Assembly: GCF_014352935.1 (NCBI RefSeq)
Contig: NZ_CP060694.1
Coordinates: forward strand, 248,001 to 312,000
DNA: 64,000 bases
Reading direction: 5' to 3'
DNA from: Aliarcobacter cryaerophilus
GTDB taxonomy: Bacteria > Campylobacterota > Campylobacteria > Campylobacterales > Arcobacteraceae
A program made the position numbers and the translations under genes. Under the pieces are notes generated by a model that had not been told where the DNA came from, ran no database searches, and saw only the letters and a program-made list of their open reading frames with translations. Of the stretch, positions 29,910 through 39,098 are shown piece by piece (position 1 is the stretch's first letter; each line of letters starts with the position of its first letter).

Positions 29910-30809
29910 TTAACTATTTAATAATTTTTCTATATCAATTCCATTATTTGGATTATCAACTCTTATAAATTGAGTTCCTATTCCATCACTTGTAAATAAC
30001 TCAAGTAATATTGAGTGTTCAACTCTACCATCTATAATATGAGCTTTATTTACACCATTGTGAATAGCCTCTATACAAGAATCAACTTTTGGAATCATTC
30101 CGCCAGCAATTGTTCCATCTTTTTTAAACATTTCAACAGTTGCTTTATCTAAAGTTTGGATTAGCTCACCACTTTTATTTAAAACACCAACTGTATCAGT
30201 TAGAAATATAACTTTTTGAGCTTTTACAGCCATTGCAATTTCGCAAGCTGCTACATCAGCATTTATATTATAACCTGGATGATTTGGTTCATCACCATTT
30301 GCAATAGGAGCAATTACTGGAATAAATCCCTCTTTTATAAGATTGTTTATTATCTCTCCATTTACAGAAGTTATATCTCCAGTGTAACCAAATTTTCCAC
30401 CATCTTTTGGAATAGCTTTAATTATTCCGCTATCTTTTCCAGATATTCCAATAGCTTTTGCACCATGATGATTTAATAGTGAAGCAAGATTTTTGTTTAT
30501 CTCTCCACTTAAAACCATCTCAACAACTCTCATGCTCTCTTTACAAGTAACTCTGTATCCATCTACAAAATGTGAAGGAATTTCAAGTTTTGTTAAAAGT
30601 TCTGTAATTCTTGCTCCTCCACCATGAACAACTATAGGTTTTATTCCTAAAAGTGTTAGCAAAACTATATCTTGAGCAAATTTTTCTTTTAAATCATCGC
30701 TTGTTTGTGCACTTCCACCATATTTTATAACTATTGTTTTTCCATAAAATTTTTTAAAATATGGAATAGCATCTATTAGAGTTTGAACTTTTGGATTTGT
30801 TTTTGTCAT
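29910..30809 (-). CDS. argB: acetylglutamate kinase
   Basis: ArgB phosphorylates N-acetylglutamate, the second step of arginine synthesis. At 299 residues it has the N-terminal IVIKYGGSAQ, the PIVVHGGGARITELL loop, and the C-terminal AGGMIPKVDSCIEAI segment. The extra N-terminal helix (VQTLIDAIPYFKKFYGK) marks the longer, usually arginine-inhibited hexameric form, so feedback inhibition is likely. It is transcribed with thrC and diverges from the RecB-like gene. Confidence 0.96.
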   Translation of the reverse strand: MTKTNPKVQTLIDAIPYFKKFYGKTIVIKYGGSAQTSDDLKEKFAQDIVLLTLLGIKPIVVHGGGARITELLTKLEIPSHFVDGYRVTCKESMRVVEMVLSGEINKNLASLLNHHGAKAIGISGKDSGIIKAIPKDGGKFGYTGDITSVNGEIINNLIKEGFIPVIAPIANGDEPNHPGYNINADVAACEIAMAVKAQKVIFLTDTVGVLNKSGELIQTLDKATVEMFKKDGTIAGGMIPKVDSCIEAIHNGVNKAHIIDGRVEHSILLELFTSDGIGTQFIRVDNPNNGIDIEKLLNS

Positions 30810-30888
30810 AAAAAATATCCTTGTAAATTTTAAAGTTTTGATTGTATCTAAAAATCTCTTTTAAAATGAAATATAGTAAAATGAATTT

Positions 30889-33618
30889 ATGGAAAAATAT
30901 TTAGCATTAAAAGCCAGTGCAGGGAGTGGAAAAACTTTTGCATTAACGGTAAGATATATTAGTTTACTTCTAAAAGGTGCAAAACCTAGCGAAATCTTAA
31001 CTCTAACTTTTACAAATAAAGCAGCAGCCGAGATGAGTCAAAGAGTTTTTAATACACTTCAAACATTAGGTGATGACGAAGCATATTTAAATGAGATTAT
31101 AAAAGTATCAAATTTCACAAAAGAGCAAATCTTAGCTAAAAAATCACTACTTATAAAACTATTTATAAATGATAGTTCAAGTATTTTTACTATTGATAAG
31201 TTTGTAAATAAGATTTTACGAGAGTTTTGTGGATATATTGGAATAAGTGATGATTTTAAAATTGCAAATGATGATATGGAAGTTTTGAGTTATAAATTTT
31301 TACAAAGTTTAGATGAGAATGGCTTCAAAGAGTTAGTTGAGTTCTCTTTATATGAGAAGAAAAAATTTAACTCTATTTTTGAACTATTTAAAATATTAAT
31401 TGAAAAAAATGAAAATATAAATCCTGTAGAAATAGATGCAAAATTAATTAATATTATAAAAGATGATATTTTGCAAAAAGCTTTTAAGATAAAAGAACAT
31501 ATTTTAAACTGTCCAAATGCTAGTAATAGCGCTATAAAAGCTGTATCTTTTACAAACTTTGATGAACTTTTTGCAAATACTTGGATAGAAAAAGAGAGTA
31601 TGTATGATTACTCATATTTTAAAAAATGTGCAAATGAAGAGATAAATATTTTATTTTTAGAACTTAGAGATAGTTTGTTAAATTACTATAAATTAAGAAC
31701 TTCATATAGCTTAAATAAAATATTTAAGCTATATATAAATTTTAAAGAGTTTAAGAAGAGCTTTAATATTGAAAAAAACTATTTTGAGTTTAATGATATT
31801 TCAAATTTAGTTTACGAACTTTTAAGTAATAAAATCAATAAAGATTTTTTATATTTTAGATTAGATAGTAACTATAACCATATTTTAATAGATGAGTTTC
31901 AAGATACTTCAATTTTACAATATAAAATTCTTAAACCTCTAATTGATGAGGTGATTGCTGGAGATAGTGAAAAATTTAAAACATTTTTTTATGTTGGAGA
32001 TCCAAAACAGAGTATTTATAGATTTCGTGGAGGTAAAAGAGAGCTTTTTGATTTTGTTTTGAGTGAAAATAGTAATATAAAACTTGAAGATCTAAATACA
32101 AATTATAGGTCTAGTAAAAATATTATTGACTTTGTAAATCATACTTTCTTAAATCTTTCAAACTATGATTATTTAGCTCAAAAAAGTATTAGAAAAGATG
32201 GATTTGTAGAGGTGATAGAAGATCCAAATTTACAAAGTGATGAGAAGTTTATATCTATTTTTAATAAAATAAATGAGCTATTAAATAGTGGTATTAATGA
32301 AAATGATATCGCAATTTTATGTTATACAAATAGTGATGTTTTAGAACTTTTTTACTATTTAAAAGAAAAATTACCAAATCTAAAAATTAGAACAGATATG
32401 AGTTCTAAATTAATTAATCAACAAAATGTAAAAGCACTTATAAATGCTATAAAATATATATATTTTAAAGAGGATATTTACAGAGAAAATTTTAATGCTC
32501 TTGTAGGAAAAGTTATAAATAGTGAATTTTTGTTAGATATTGATTTAAATGAGTTAAGTGTAGAAAAAGTTATCTATTTTATTGCAACTTATTTTGATAT
32601 TGTAGATGAGAATATTATAAAACTAATAGAGCAATCAAATACTTATTTTAATATAGTTGATTTTATTTATGAGATAGATAAATTAGATATTAGTATTGAA
32701 AATAGTGAGAACTCTGGCTTACAAATACTTACAATTTTTAAATCAAAAGGATTAGAGTTTCATACAACTATTTTAATTGATAGAATAAAAAGAAAGAATC
32801 ATGATAAAAGTTCACTTTTGTTTGATTATGAAAATATTAATTTAGAAAATATATATTATAAGGTTTCTGGTTATGAAAATTTTGATGAGAACTATAAAAA
32901 AGCTTTGGAAAAAGAGAAAAATCTAAATCTTGATGATGAGAAAAATGTTCTTTATGTTGCGCTGACTCGTGCAAAAAATAATCTAATTGTATTTAAAAAA
33001 GAGAAAAGTAGTGTATTTGATATTTTGAATATAAAAGCTTTTAAATTTGGAAATTTAATCTTAAGTGAAGTAGTACAGAGAAAAAATAGTAATAAAAAGA
33101 TTGCTTATGAAGCATTAAATTTAGGTAAACAAGATATAAAATCTTCAAAAGATAATATTGTAAATAGTGATATATTAAAATCAAAATATTTTGGGCTAGC
33201 TACTCACTATACTTTAGAAATGATGAGTAACTTTGATGAAAAAGCTTTAAACCATAGTTTGAATTTATCAAAAGCAAAATATTTTAACTATTTAGACGAA
33301 CTTGATTTTGTATCTATAAAAAAGATTATTCAAAATTTAATTAGAAATGATAAATTTCAAAATTTAATCAAAGATTCACAAATAGTTCAAGAACAAGCTT
33401 TGATTTATAATGAAGAGATAAAAGTTTTAGACCTACTTTTATATAAAAATGATAGATTTATTATTGTTGATTATAAAACGACAACAGAAGTTTTATATTC
33501 TCATAAAACACAAGTTGAGTATTATAAAAAAGCTGTTAGTGAAATTTTTAATATTAAAAATGTGGATGGATATTTAGTTTATTTAAAAGAAGATAGTATA
33601 GAATTTTTTGAAGTTTAA
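30889..33618 (+). CDS. RecB/AddA-like ATP-dependent helicase-nuclease
   Basis: A 909-residue UvrD/Rep-type helicase with a C-terminal nuclease. Walker A is ASAGSGKTFAL (residues 9-19), motif Ia is TFTNKAAAEM, Walker B is LIDEFQDTS near 337, then VGDPKQSIYRFRGG and, late, VALTRAKN. The last 150 residues hold a RecB-family nuclease with DRFIIVDYKTTTE (Asp and the D-x-K catalytic pattern). In Campylobacter the equivalent works with an AddB-like partner in double-strand break repair; no such partner is in this window. It is a single gene between divergent argB and convergent thiE. Confidence 0.88.
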   Translation: MEKYLALKASAGSGKTFALTVRYISLLLKGAKPSEILTLTFTNKAAAEMSQRVFNTLQTLGDDEAYLNEIIKVSNFTKEQILAKKSLLIKLFINDSSSIFTIDKFVNKILREFCGYIGISDDFKIANDDMEVLSYKFLQSLDENGFKELVEFSLYEKKKFNSIFELFKILIEKNENINPVEIDAKLINIIKDDILQKAFKIKEHILNCPNASNSAIKAVSFTNFDELFANTWIEKESMYDYSYFKKCANEEINILFLELRDSLLNYYKLRTSYSLNKIFKLYINFKEFKKSFNIEKNYFEFNDISNLVYELLSNKINKDFLYFRLDSNYNHILIDEFQDTSILQYKILKPLIDEVIAGDSEKFKTFFYVGDPKQSIYRFRGGKRELFDFVLSENSNIKLEDLNTNYRSSKNIIDFVNHTFLNLSNYDYLAQKSIRKDGFVEVIEDPNLQSDEKFISIFNKINELLNSGINENDIAILCYTNSDVLELFYYLKEKLPNLKIRTDMSSKLINQQNVKALINAIKYIYFKEDIYRENFNALVGKVINSEFLLDIDLNELSVEKVIYFIATYFDIVDENIIKLIEQSNTYFNIVDFIYEIDKLDISIENSENSGLQILTIFKSKGLEFHTTILIDRIKRKNHDKSSLLFDYENINLENIYYKVSGYENFDENYKKALEKEKNLNLDDEKNVLYVALTRAKNNLIVFKKEKSSVFDILNIKAFKFGNLILSEVVQRKNSNKKIAYEALNLGKQDIKSSKDNIVNSDILKSKYFGLATHYTLEMMSNFDEKALNHSLNLSKAKYFNYLDELDFVSIKKIIQNLIRNDKFQNLIKDSQIVQEQALIYNEEIKVLDLLLYKNDRFIIVDYKTTTEVLYSHKTQVEYYKKAVSEIFNIKNVDGYLVYLKEDSIEFFEV

Positions 33619-34178
33619 ATAAAATATCTAATAGATGCAAAACCGTAAGCTTTAGTTTTTTCTATCTCTTTTATCTGCTCATTTTGTATTATTCCACCAA
33701 GTGCAAATATTTTTAGATTTGGAAATTTTTCTATAACTTCATTTAATTTATCTACTCCTTTTGATTGACCTTTGTTTGGTGTATCAAAAATAGGTGAGTA
33801 TGTTACAAAATCTATATTTTTATTTTTTGCCTTGTCTAACTCTTCTAAATTATGACAAGATATAATTGTGATAAGATTTGATTTTTTTGCATTTTCGATT
33901 TTATCAAACTGTTGTGAATTTAGATGAACTCCATCAAAACCTAATTTGATTGCTAAATATATATTGGAGTTAATTAAAATATTTTCTATTTTAAACTCTT
34001 TACAAATTTGTAAAAATATTTTTGCTAACTCTTCAATATTTTTAGAACTTTTATCTCTAAAGCAAGCGAAATCAATTTTATGATTTTTTAAAACAGCTAT
34101 TAATTTTTCTTTAAAAATTTCTTTATTATCAGAAAAATAGTTTGGATCTGTTATTAGATAAGATTTTATATTTCTCAT
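33615..34178 (-). CDS. thiE: thiamine phosphate synthase-like (ThiE/TenI) protein
   Basis: A TIM-barrel protein of the ThiE/TenI group; ThiE joins the pyrimidine and thiazole halves of thiamine. I start it at the ATG at 34178 because GGAAG lies 6 bases upstream; an open extension to 34217 would run into the atpB terminator. The 187 residues include FACFRDKSS (usually QxRxK), LGFDGVHLNSQ (usually GxHxGQ) and FALGGI. Some ThiE signature residues are changed (HLNSQQ), so a TenI-like or degenerate role is possible. It ends 4 bases into the convergent RecB-like gene. Confidence 0.7.
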   Translation of the reverse strand: MRNIKSYLITDPNYFSDNKEIFKEKLIAVLKNHKIDFACFRDKSSKNIEELAKIFLQICKEFKIENILINSNIYLAIKLGFDGVHLNSQQFDKIENAKKSNLITIISCHNLEELDKAKNKNIDFVTYSPIFDTPNKGQSKGVDKLNEVIEKFPNLKIFALGGIIQNEQIKEIEKTKAYGFASIRYFI

Positions 34179-34192
34179 ATTTTCTTCCAAAT

Positions 34193-34227
34193 AAAAAAGG
34201 GAGTAAGCAAAACTCACTCCCTTTTTT
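34193..34227 (-). terminator. intrinsic terminator after atpB
   Basis: A 12-bp perfect stem (AAAAAAGGGAGT with ACTCCCTTTTTT) with an 11-base loop separates atpB from the thiE-like gene. Read on the minus strand it ends in six T. It also delimits the thiE start. Confidence 0.9.
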
Positions 34228-34250
34228 GATTTATTTATACCAAGAACTTC

Positions 34251-34937
34251 TTAGTGATGTTCTTCTTCCATCATAATAGATCCAGCAATATAAACATATG
34301 TTAGGATACTAAAAATAAATGCTTGTAAAACACCAAATGCAGTTAATAGGAAAAACCCTGGTAGTGGTAAAATCCATGGAACTAACATTAAAAGTACCAT
34401 TAAGAACATATCATCACCTCTAATTGAACCAAATAACCTAAAAGATAGAGATATTATTCTTGAAAAGTGTGAGATAATCTCAATTGGGAACATTAAAGGA
34501 GCTAATACTGGCATTGGACCCATAAAATGTTTAAAGTAGTTTACAAAACCATTTTTCTTGATTCCTAAATAGTTGTAATATACAAAAACAATGATAGCTA
34601 AAGATGCAGTAAAGTTAATATTACTTGTAGGTGCTTCAAAACCTGGAATTACTCCTATCATGTTACTAACAAATATAACTAAAGCTAAAGAACCAATCAA
34701 TGGCATATAAATTCTAGCATTTTTTTCACCCATAGTATCGCTACCCATAGCAATAACACCACCTACAAATGCTTCCATAACATTTTGACTTCCTGTTGGA
34801 ACTAGTTGCATTTTTCTTGTAGCCATTCTAGAAACTAGAAAAATAATTCCAATTACTAAAACAAAGTGAGATAAAATTATCCACTCTTGTCCGTGACCAC
34901 CAATAGTTCCTAAGAATGTAAACAATCTTCCTTCCAT
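34251..34937 (-). CDS. atpB: F0F1 ATP synthase subunit a
   Basis: Subunit a forms the proton half-channels next to the c-ring. The 228 residues contain about six membrane helices and the essential arginine in ISLSFRLFGSIRGDD, with the family's LMFPIEIISHFSRI just before it. It is encoded alone, apart from the rest of the ATP synthase genes, as is usual in Campylobacterota. It has its own terminator, and a TATAAT-like element upstream in the 90-base gap to ilvA. Confidence 0.96.
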   Translation of the reverse strand: MEGRLFTFLGTIGGHGQEWIILSHFVLVIGIIFLVSRMATRKMQLVPTGSQNVMEAFVGGVIAMGSDTMGEKNARIYMPLIGSLALVIFVSNMIGVIPGFEAPTSNINFTASLAIIVFVYYNYLGIKKNGFVNYFKHFMGPMPVLAPLMFPIEIISHFSRIISLSFRLFGSIRGDDMFLMVLLMLVPWILPLPGFFLLTAFGVLQAFIFSILTYVYIAGSIMMEEEHH

Positions 34938-35027
34938 TTTCTTCCTTTTTTCTTTTCTACTATTATTAAATTATGCGCTGATTATAATATTTGTTTTCTA
35001 AAATCTTTATAAATATAAAAAATTAAT

Positions 35028-36233
35028 CTAAATTTGTTTAAATCTATATCCATTTTGTTTCAAATTTTCTCTTATTTGCTCTTGATGCTCTTCACCCTTT
35101 GTTGCTAAAGCAATAGTTACATAAGCTTCTCCAAACTCTAATTTCACAGAATTTCTATCAAAATCAATCTCTACAATATTTGCTGAACATTGAGTGAAAA
35201 TATCTGTTAAGTGCATTAAAGCACCTGGTTTATCCATTAAAGTTACTATTAAATTCATTTTTCTATGAGATTTTATTAAACCTTTTTCTATAATTAGTGA
35301 AAGCATAGTAACATCTATGTTTCCACCACTTACAACCGCACATACTTTTTTATTTTCAATACTTACTTTATCGTGCATAATAGCTGCAACACTAACAGCA
35401 CCAGCACCTTCAACCATAAGTTTATGTTTTTCTAGTAAAAAAAGAATTGCATTTGCTGTTTCATTATCACTAACTTCAACAATTTCATCAACATACTCCA
35501 AAATAATATCTAGTAACTTTGGATTAACATCACGAACTGCAATTCCATCTGCAATAGTTCTAACACTTGATGAGTCTATTGGCATTCTCGCTTCAAAACT
35601 CTCTTTCATACCCTTTGCACCACTAGCAACTACACCTGTGATTTTTATATTTGGATTTATACTTTTTGCAGCAATTGCAATTCCTGAGATTAATCCTCCA
35701 CCACCAATTGGTATAATTATCTGGTCAATATCTTCAATTTTTTCTAAAATTTCTAAAGCAATAGTTCCTTGTCCTGCTATTACTTCATCATCTGCAAATG
35801 GATGAACAAACTCTTTGTTGTTATCTTTTGCAAATTTTATTGCACTAGCATATGCTTCATCAAAATTTTCACCAGTTAAAACAACGTTTGCACCGTAAGA
35901 TTTAACTCCTAAAACTTTTGTAAGTGGAGTTGCTTCTGGCATAAAAATAGTTGCTTCACATTTAAAATAAGAAGCTGCAAAAGCTAAGCCTTGAGCATGA
36001 TTTCCAGCACTTGCAGCTACAACTCCAGCTGCTTTTTTTACATCATCAAGCATTGCAACTTTGTTGAAAGCTCCTCTTAATTTAAAGCTTCCTGTTAGTT
36101 GAAGATTATCCTCTTTGAAGAAAATTTCAGCATTTCTTTCAGTACTTAAAAAAGGAGCTTTCATAAGTGGAGTTTTGTAAACTGTACCATCTAACCTTTT
36201 TTTAGCATCTTTTATATCATTTAATGTAATCAT
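35028..36233 (-). CDS. ilvA: threonine ammonia-lyase (threonine dehydratase)
   Basis: IlvA deaminates threonine to 2-oxobutanoate for isoleucine synthesis. The PLP lysine is in LTGSFKLRGAFNK near residue 52, the serine/glycine phosphate loop is IPIGGGGLISGIA, and the C-terminal 75 residues are a single ACT domain (LIVTLMDKPGALMHLTDIF). The 401-residue, one-ACT form is the short type, found in both catabolic and biosynthetic enzymes. With thrB and thrC in the window, a biosynthetic role is the simpler reading. Confidence 0.93.
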   Translation of the reverse strand: MITLNDIKDAKKRLDGTVYKTPLMKAPFLSTERNAEIFFKEDNLQLTGSFKLRGAFNKVAMLDDVKKAAGVVAASAGNHAQGLAFAASYFKCEATIFMPEATPLTKVLGVKSYGANVVLTGENFDEAYASAIKFAKDNNKEFVHPFADDEVIAGQGTIALEILEKIEDIDQIIIPIGGGGLISGIAIAAKSINPNIKITGVVASGAKGMKESFEARMPIDSSSVRTIADGIAVRDVNPKLLDIILEYVDEIVEVSDNETANAILFLLEKHKLMVEGAGAVSVAAIMHDKVSIENKKVCAVVSGGNIDVTMLSLIIEKGLIKSHRKMNLIVTLMDKPGALMHLTDIFTQCSANIVEIDFDRNSVKLEFGEAYVTIALATKGEEHQEQIRENLKQNGYRFKQI

Positions 36234-36271
36234 TTTGTATCTTTTTTTGAGAAATTTTAGAAGATTTTATC

Positions 36272-36307
36272 AAAAATTGATTAAAAACTAGGTTTTAATC
36301 AATTTTT
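36272..36307 (-). terminator. intrinsic terminator after the aldolase gene
   Basis: A 15-bp perfect stem (AAAAATTGATTAAAA with its complement, 6-base loop) separates the aldolase stop from the ilvA start. It ends in a T-tract in the minus direction. The TTGATT and AATCAA inside it are stem sequence, not a spaced FNR box. Confidence 0.85.
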
Positions 36308-36317
36308 ATTTAAGTTG

Positions 36318-37385
36318 TTAGTTTTTGTTTAGGGCTAATAAATCACTAAAAGCAGTTTCAAGTCTAGTTATCATAGTCTCTTGACCAGCTCTTAACCATT
36401 TTCGTGGGTCGTAGTAGTTTTTGTTTGGTTTATCTTCACCTTCAGGATTTCCAATTTGTCCTTGTAAATAACCATGATATTTCGCTTCATAAGCTCTAAC
36501 ACCATCCCAAGTTGCCCACTGAGTATCTGTATCAATATTCATTTTAATAACTCCATAAGAGATAGCTTCTCTTATTTCGCTTAATAATGAACCTGAACCT
36601 CCATGGAATACAAAATCAACTGGATTTTTAGAAGTTTTATATTTCTCTTCTATAAATTTTTGTGAATTATCTAAAATTTTTGGACTTAATACAACATTTC
36701 CTGGTTTATAAACTCCATGAACATTTCCAAAACTTGCAGCAATTGTAAAATTATCTCCAACTTCTTTTAACTTTTCATATGCATAACAAACTTCAACAGG
36801 CTGTGTATAAAGTAGAGCATTGTCAACATCACTGTTATCAACACCATCTTCTTCTCCACCTGTAATTCCAAGTTCAATTTCAATCATCATATCAATAGCA
36901 TTCATTTTTTTAAAATACTCAACACAAATTTCAATATTTTCTTCTAAGCTCTCTTCACTAAGATCTAGCATATGAGATGTAAACAGTGGTCTTCCTGTTT
37001 TTGCAAAATGCTCTTTTCCTGCATCAAGTAAACCATCAATCCAAGGAAGAAGTTTTTTAGCAGCATGATCTGTATGTAAGATTACTGGAATTCCATAAGC
37101 TTTTGCCATAGTGTGAACATGATTTGCTCCACTAATTGCTCCTAAAATAGCAGCATCACTAGTTTTCAAACCTTTTCCTGCATAAAATCCAGCTCCACCA
37201 TTTGAAAATTGTACTATAACTGGAGATTTAACTTTGCTTGCAGCTTCCAAAACAGCATTTATAGAATCTGTTCCAACAACATTTACAGCAGGAATTGCAA
37301 AACCCTCTTTTTTTGCATAAGCAAAAAGTTTTTTAGCTTCACTTCCAGTTAATACTCCAGCATTTACAACATCTAAAACACCCAT
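36318..37385 (-). CDS. fba: class II fructose-bisphosphate aldolase
   Basis: This zinc-dependent aldolase cleaves or forms fructose 1,6-bisphosphate; in Campylobacterota it mainly serves gluconeogenesis. Metal and catalytic motifs are clear: VILHTDHAAKK near residue 107, EIELGITGGEEDGV, NVHGVYKPG, and FHGGSGS. The 355-residue length fits the class IIA enzyme of E. coli type. It sits 9 bases after the PEB4-like gene, the same pair as in Campylobacter jejuni. Confidence 0.97.
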   Translation of the reverse strand: MGVLDVVNAGVLTGSEAKKLFAYAKKEGFAIPAVNVVGTDSINAVLEAASKVKSPVIVQFSNGGAGFYAGKGLKTSDAAILGAISGANHVHTMAKAYGIPVILHTDHAAKKLLPWIDGLLDAGKEHFAKTGRPLFTSHMLDLSEESLEENIEICVEYFKKMNAIDMMIEIELGITGGEEDGVDNSDVDNALLYTQPVEVCYAYEKLKEVGDNFTIAASFGNVHGVYKPGNVVLSPKILDNSQKFIEEKYKTSKNPVDFVFHGGSGSLLSEIREAISYGVIKMNIDTDTQWATWDGVRAYEAKYHGYLQGQIGNPEGEDKPNKNYYDPRKWLRAGQETMITRLETAFSDLLALNKN

Positions 37386-37394
37386 CTAATCTCC

Positions 37395-38207
37395 TTATTT
37401 AATTACGATTTTTGCGTCTTTTCTTAACTCTTTTGTTAGTTCATCAATTTTTTTATTGAATTTCTCAGCTATCATTGCTTGATTTATATTATCTTTTACT
37501 TCATCAAAAGTTAATTGTTTTGCAGGGAAAATCTCTTTAACAAATATTACATGGTAACCAAATTGAGTTTTTGTAGGATTTTTAGAATATCCACCTTTTG
37601 GAAGAGCTTTTACAGCCATTGCAAACTCTGGAACCATTTGTTCAGCAGCAAATTTTCCTAAATATCCACCATTTTTAGCAGTTGCATCTTTTGATTTTGA
37701 ATTTGCTAACTCTTTAAATTTTGTTTCTCTAGAATTTACAGCAGCTTTTTCTAAATCTTTTATAACAACATTTGCTTCAGCTTCACTATTTACTAAAATA
37801 TGAAATGCTTCAAATGTCTCTGGAATATTGAATTTTGATTTGTTTGTATCATAAAAAGCTCTTTTTTCTGTATCACTAAATTTGATTTTATCAATCTCAT
37901 TTTTTTGCCAAACTTGAAGAGCTAAATCTTCTTTGATTTTTGCTATAGCCTCTTTATATTGAGGATCTTTTTCAATACCATCATCTATTGCTTTTTTTGC
38001 AATTAGTTTTCTATTTATTGCACCTTCAAGAATTTGAGACTTTGCTTCTTGTGGAAGTTTGTCAAAATCAACTCTTGGGTCTTGTAAAAGAACATTGATA
38101 TCATCCTTTGTAATTTTATCCCCATCAACAGTAGCGTAAAAATCAGCTGCATTTAATGTTGAAATTAAAGCAATTGAAGCTATAAAGCTCATAACTATTT
38201 TTTTCAT
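37395..38207 (-). CDS. PEB4-like periplasmic peptidyl-prolyl isomerase / chaperone
   Basis: A 270-residue exported protein with a signal peptide (MKKIVMSFIASIALISTLNAA), a SurA-like N-terminal helical domain, and a parvulin domain (ETFEAFHILVNSEAEANVVIKDL ... GGYLGKFAAEQMVPEFA ... TQFGYHVIFV). PEB4/Cbf2 in Campylobacter jejuni is a SurA-like chaperone for outer membrane proteins, and this one has the same aldolase neighbour. It diverges from the response regulator gene. Confidence 0.93.
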   Translation of the reverse strand: MKKIVMSFIASIALISTLNAADFYATVDGDKITKDDINVLLQDPRVDFDKLPQEAKSQILEGAINRKLIAKKAIDDGIEKDPQYKEAIAKIKEDLALQVWQKNEIDKIKFSDTEKRAFYDTNKSKFNIPETFEAFHILVNSEAEANVVIKDLEKAAVNSRETKFKELANSKSKDATAKNGGYLGKFAAEQMVPEFAMAVKALPKGGYSKNPTKTQFGYHVIFVKEIFPAKQLTFDEVKDNINQAMIAEKFNKKIDELTKELRKDAKIVIK

Positions 38208-38354
38208 TTTTTTCCTTAAAATTAAATTGCGACATTTTATCCATTTCGAGTTAATAAATAGTTTATTTTTATATAATTTTATAATTATTTTAAAAAAGAT
38301 TTACGATTTTTAACATTTAGCTTAAAAAAGCTTTAAATTTTGAAAATTTTGTGA

Positions 38355-38360
38355 TATACT
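38355..38360 (+). promoter_or_regulatory. extended -10 promoter of the two-component operon
   Basis: TGATATACT gives TATACT with an upstream TG, 41 bases before the ATG at 38401, with AAGGA between them. It faces the two-component genes, away from the PEB4-like gene. Confidence 0.55.
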
Positions 38361-38400
38361 TGCAAGCAATTTTAAGATTAAATTTAACTTAAGGATTTTT

Positions 38401-39081
38401 ATGAGAATTTTAATTATTGAAGATGAAATTACATTAAACAGAACACTACAAGAGGGATTAATAGATTTTGGTTATCAAGTTGATACTGCTGAAAACTATA
38501 AAGATGCTGAGTATTTTATCGATATTAGAAACTATGATTTGGTTTTAACAGATTGGATGTTACCAGATGGTGATGGAATTGAACTTTGCAAAATTGTAAA
38601 AAATAGAAGTTCAAGAACTGCTGTTGTTATTATCTCTGCTAGAGATGATAAAGAGAGTGAAATTGAAGCACTTAAATCAGGAGCGGATGATTTTATTAAA
38701 AAACCATTTGATTTTGATATTTTACTTGCAAGAATTGAAGCAAGATTAAGATTTGGTGGAACAAATATTATAGAGATTGATGATTTAATTATTAATCCTG
38801 ATGAAGAAAAAATAGAATATGCTGGTGAAGAGATAGAGTTAAAAGGTAAACCTTTTGAAGTTTTAACTCACCTTGCACGTCACAGAGATCAAATTGTTTC
38901 AAAAGAGCAACTTCTTGATGCTATTTGGGAAGAACCAGAGCTTGTAACTCCAAATGTTATTGAGGTTGCAATAAATCAAATTAGACAAAAAATGGATAAA
39001 CCTTTAAATATCTCAACTATTGAGACTATTAGAAGAAGAGGTTATAGATTTTGTTACCCAAATCAGGTAGAAGAAAAGTAA
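38401..39081 (+). CDS. OmpR-family response regulator
   Basis: A 226-residue two-component regulator. The receiver domain has the acidic pair E7/D8, the phospho-acceptor D51 in LTDWMLPDGDG, and the lysine in FIKKPFD near 100. The C-terminal winged-helix domain has KGKPFEVLTHLARH and the recognition region VTPNVIEVAINQIRQKM...IETIRRRGYRF. All phosphorylation residues are present, so it is not the phosphorylation-independent CosR type. The kinase gene 17 bases downstream is frameshifted. Confidence 0.94.
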   Translation: MRILIIEDEITLNRTLQEGLIDFGYQVDTAENYKDAEYFIDIRNYDLVLTDWMLPDGDGIELCKIVKNRSSRTAVVIISARDDKESEIEALKSGADDFIKKPFDFDILLARIEARLRFGGTNIIEIDDLIINPDEEKIEYAGEEIELKGKPFEVLTHLARHRDQIVSKEQLLDAIWEEPELVTPNVIEVAINQIRQKMDKPLNISTIETIRRRGYRFCYPNQVEEK

Positions 39082-39098
39082 TTTTTAGCTGATTTATT

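Noticed and set aside
35317-35805. 162-codon open frame on the plus strand
   Set aside because: It lies entirely opposite ilvA, has no ribosome-binding site, and its serine/isoleucine-rich product is what the complement of a low-GC gene gives.
36277-36302. TTGATT ... AATCAA as a possible FNR box
   Set aside because: The arms are 14 bases apart and belong to a 15-bp terminator stem, unlike the 4-base spacing of true boxes.
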